In this document: positions 61,685 through 64,000 of the stretch, in pieces | Layout: the number at the start of each line of letters is the position of its first letter | Numbering within the stretch: position 1 is the stretch's first letter | Origin: JAGQVA01 sp033764335 | Lineage (GTDB): Bacteria > Bacteroidota > Bacteroidia > J057 | Assembly (NCBI GenBank): GCA_033764335.1 | Contig: JANRJC010000061.1 | Coordinates: forward strand, 1 to 64,000 | Length of the DNA: 64,000 bases | Direction: 5' to 3' | Program-made: the position numbers and the translations under genes | Notes under the pieces: model-generated | What the model was told of the DNA's origin: nothing | Database searches by the model: none | What the model saw: the letters and a program-made list of their open reading frames with translations, nothing else

Positions 61685-63391
61685 ATGGTAAAAATACCTT
61701 ATGGCACCAGCAATTTTGGAAGCCTGATTACTCAGGGTTATTATTATATAGACAGGACTCATTTTATTGTGCAACTTGAGCAGTTAGGTGAAAAGTATAT
61801 CGCTTATTTGCGCCCCCGTCGTTTTGGAAAAAGTTTATGGTTGTCAACCCTTCAACATTATTATGGGCTTGAATACAAAAACAAGTTTAACGACTTGTTT
61901 GGCTCTCAATATATTGGCAAACATCCAACTCCACTGGCAAATTCTTTTCTGGTATTAAAGTTTGATTTTAGCGGGATTCATACAGAAACCCTTCACACCA
62001 CTCGTGAAGGATTTGTAAACAAAGTCAAAAGTGGAATTGGAAATTTTATGGCTGTTTACAAAGAGTATTTTACAGAAGAAGAAAAAAAGCATATTCTTAC
62101 ACACTCCGATGCCCATGAGATGATTACACGATTATCCGATCATTTTAGAAGGCAGGGAGGAGATTCCTATATTTATATCCTGATTGATGAGTACGACCAT
62201 TTTGCCAATGAACTTATTTCTTTTCGGTTTTCAGACTATCGTGATGTAGTCAGCAGGAATGGTTATGTGCGAAAATTTTATGAAGCAATAAAAACTGCTA
62301 CGGCAGAAGGAATCGTGGATCGTATTTTTCTTACAGGCGTATCTCCGATTACACTAGACAGTTTTACTTCTGGATTTAACATTTCGCGAAATCTCACCCT
62401 TGATCGGGGATTACAGGCCATGATGGGATTTACGGAGAGCGAGGTCGAAAATCTGCTTCTAAATATAGGCATATCGGAGGCCGAATTGCCGTCAATAATG
62501 GCAGATGTAAAGCAGTGGTACGATGGTTATTTATTTCACTCAAGAGCAGCGGAACGTCTGTACAACCCTGATATGGTATTATATTTTGCGATTGAATACC
62601 AAAAAGAAAAACGATATCCGGAAAATATTCTCGATACCAATGTAGTTTCCGACTATGGCAAACTACAACAGTTATTTCGTATTGGAGAAGTGGACGAACA
62701 GCATTATGAAGTCATAGAGGCATTGGTTGAAAAACGCGAAGTATCGGCCAAACTTACGCCTCAGTTTAGTTTCGATCGAACCTTCAAACGGGACGATTTT
62801 GTGAGTTTGCTTTTCTATATGGGGATGTTGACTATTCGCGAACCTCACCTCAGGCGCATCGTCTTTCAATTTCCCAATTATGTGATTGAAGAACTTTATT
62901 ATCAATATTTTTCGGAAATCCTTCTGGAAAAGACCCGAATCAGTCGTTCAGATATAAAACTCAGCGAGGCGGTCGAGCAACTGGCAATGCAGAATAATAT
63001 CCTGCCATTTGTTGCTATTGTGGAAAAAATCCTCATTTCGCTTTCAAATCGGGATAGTATAGGATTTGATGAAAAACACATTAAAGCTATAATTGTTTCG
63101 CTTTTTCACATGGTGGGAATCTATACCGTCAAAAGTGAATATGAGACGGATCGGAAATATGTAGATATTTTGCTGAAAGAACGTCCTCCGGTAAAACCCA
63201 ACTACACGATAGCCATTGAGTTAAAATACCTTCCCAAATCAGAAACAGCCCGACTCACTTCTGTAAAAGAAGAAGGGGTGCTCCAATTAAAGTCTTACCT
63301 TCAACATGACGAATTAAAGCGTATGCCTAATCTAAAAGGCTGGTTACTTGTCTTTGTGGGTACGGAAGCCCGTTTTGTGGAACCTGTCTGA
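61685..63391 (+). CDS. AAA-ATPase-like protein with a PD-(D/E)XK nuclease domain (DUF1703)
   Basis: A 568-residue protein from the ATG at 61685; MVKIPYGTSNFGSLITQGYY is the usual family start. The P-loop variant RPRRFGKS has K49; the Walker B-like IYILIDEYDHFAN follows. The C-terminal third carries D494 (RKYVDILLKE) and E512-x-K514 (IAIELKYLP), the PD-(D/E)XK core. The family is abundant and often present in many copies in Bacteroidota, with unknown biological role. A mobile or defence role has been suggested for such genes, but nothing here proves it. It is AT-richer than its neighbours and stands alone. Confidence 0.88.
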   Translation: MVKIPYGTSNFGSLITQGYYYIDRTHFIVQLEQLGEKYIAYLRPRRFGKSLWLSTLQHYYGLEYKNKFNDLFGSQYIGKHPTPLANSFLVLKFDFSGIHTETLHTTREGFVNKVKSGIGNFMAVYKEYFTEEEKKHILTHSDAHEMITRLSDHFRRQGGDSYIYILIDEYDHFANELISFRFSDYRDVVSRNGYVRKFYEAIKTATAEGIVDRIFLTGVSPITLDSFTSGFNISRNLTLDRGLQAMMGFTESEVENLLLNIGISEAELPSIMADVKQWYDGYLFHSRAAERLYNPDMVLYFAIEYQKEKRYPENILDTNVVSDYGKLQQLFRIGEVDEQHYEVIEALVEKREVSAKLTPQFSFDRTFKRDDFVSLLFYMGMLTIREPHLRRIVFQFPNYVIEELYYQYFSEILLEKTRISRSDIKLSEAVEQLAMQNNILPFVAIVEKILISLSNRDSIGFDEKHIKAIIVSLFHMVGIYTVKSEYETDRKYVDILLKERPPVKPNYTIAIELKYLPKSETARLTSVKEEGVLQLKSYLQHDELKRMPNLKGWLLVFVGTEARFVEPV

Positions 63392-63398
63392 AAGGCGA

Positions 63399-64000
63399 CT
63401 ACTCCATCAGTTTTTTGGAAGTAAAATATCCATAAACCCAGCCTTCTTTCCCTTCAAATTCGATTTTGTACCAATAGTCATTCATTTCCCGAATGGCGAC
63501 ACGCTCGCCTTTTTCCAGAATGGTGCATATATCCCCCTCCTTGAGTTTGAATACGATATTATCGTTTTCATTATTAGGGTCAGAGCGCACGTTTAGTATG
63601 TCGGTGGTGATGTACAATTGATTGGGCGGAAGATCGGCTCTGTCAGCGACTTTGGCGAGAGAATCATTCACCATATTGATGAGGGAGGATTGTTTGAAGG
63701 TAGAATTTTCCGCCAGTTCTTTTAGCGCCTCCTGTTGTTGTTCCGGGGTTTTTTCCGCCATTGCCTTGTCCACGAGAATAGCAACGGTTACATCCACTTC
63801 ATCGGTACTGACGGAAGAAACTTTCTGAATCCATCCCGATTTTTTTTTCTCTTTGCCAAATGCTTCTGCCCATCCGGTTTTTTCACCGGGAATGATTGCC
63901 ACAATTTCTCCGCGGTTAAATTTATCGCCGTCAAAGGTAGTGAGGTCGGGTCTTTCGTAAATTTCGATTTCCTCAATAGCCACTCCGCGTTCGGCATTAA
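63399..64000 (-). CDS. SH3-domain protein (C-terminal part; N-terminus beyond the window)
   Basis: The reading frame is open to the right edge (residues AERGVAIEEIEIYERPD are visible at the edge), so the protein starts outside the window; the GTG at 63983 is not needed as a start. About 200 residues are seen. A first SH3-like repeat (NRGEIVAIIPGEKTGWAEA and KKSGWIQKV) and a second (ITTDILNVRSDPNNENDN, GDICTILEKGERVAIREM, DYWYKIEFEGKEGWVYGYF) are bacterial SH3 (SH3b) domains, usually cell-wall or periplasm-facing. The final SKKLME closes the domain. The role is unknown. Confidence 0.85.
   Translation of the reverse strand, partial: NAERGVAIEEIEIYERPDLTTFDGDKFNRGEIVAIIPGEKTGWAEAFGKEKKKSGWIQKVSSVSTDEVDVTVAILVDKAMAEKTPEQQQEALKELAENSTFKQSSLINMVNDSLAKVADRADLPPNQLYITTDILNVRSDPNNENDNIVFKLKEGDICTILEKGERVAIREMNDYWYKIEFEGKEGWVYGYFTSKKLME

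Noticed and set aside
61685..63391. Calling the AAA/PD-(D/E)XK gene a transposase or a proven defence gene
   Set aside because: It has no transposase catalytic motif, and the family's function is not settled; only the ATPase and nuclease-like motifs are visible.

Overview
The window is chromosomal DNA of a Bacteroidota bacterium. The signs are SusC/SusD proteins, three large secreted proteins with type IX secretion (T9SS) C-terminal sorting domains, SPOR and TPR proteins, and promoters of the Bacteroidota type. The sequence shows TTG-N20-TAnnTTTG exactly upstream of mdh, ftsK and tRNA-Ser. The gene mix suggests Saprospiria or Cytophagia, but that placement is inference.

Region 1-5.3 kb is an AT-rich island. 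A retron-type reverse transcriptase with a C-terminal extension of about 380 residues is followed by two tightly coupled genes for receiver-like proteins. The second of these looks cut off, probably by an insertion sequence whose transposase would start at 63 and run off the left edge. Upstream of the RT lies a candidate msr-msd RNA with a 9-bp a1/a2 inverted repeat. Beyond it is a perfect 6-3-6 palindrome, then a divergent WYL-domain regulator. This is the most novel part of the window.

5.3-31 kb is ordinary chromosome: an ABC exporter, an FKBP-type isomerase, a TonB protein and a paralogue lacking the TonB domain, a TPM-domain membrane protein, a DUF4846 protein, a MacAB-like export operon with two permeases, a TPR hybrid histidine kinase, a T9SS protein overlapping a FabH-like synthase, an LVIVD-repeat lipoprotein, a YggS-type PLP protein, a class C beta-lactamase-like hydrolase, a glycogen debranching enzyme and a lone receiver protein.

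31-49.5 kb holds a giant T9SS subtilase, malate dehydrogenase, a SPOR protein, a phosphopantetheinyl transferase overlapping a lipoprotein with a thioredoxin-like fold, a redoxin, a tandem universal stress protein, dihydroorotate dehydrogenase, a T9SS protein, FtsK, LolA and a short alpha-glucan phosphorylase. The phosphorylase and the debranching enzyme at 28.6 kb would together degrade glycogen.

49.5-50.4 kb has tRNA-Ser(TGA), a two-gene HNH cassette, and a second imperfect copy of the tRNA 3' end. This looks like a very small insertion at a tRNA gene.

50.6-61.7 kb is a carbohydrate locus: a SusC/SusD pair facing an operon of GH88-like hydrolase, TIM-barrel epimerase, Gfo/Idh/MocA oxidoreductase and SDR dehydrogenase, with an AraC-type regulator and a divergent cupin protein. 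The window ends with a stand-alone AAA-ATPase/PD-(D/E)XK protein and the C-terminal part of an SH3-domain protein.
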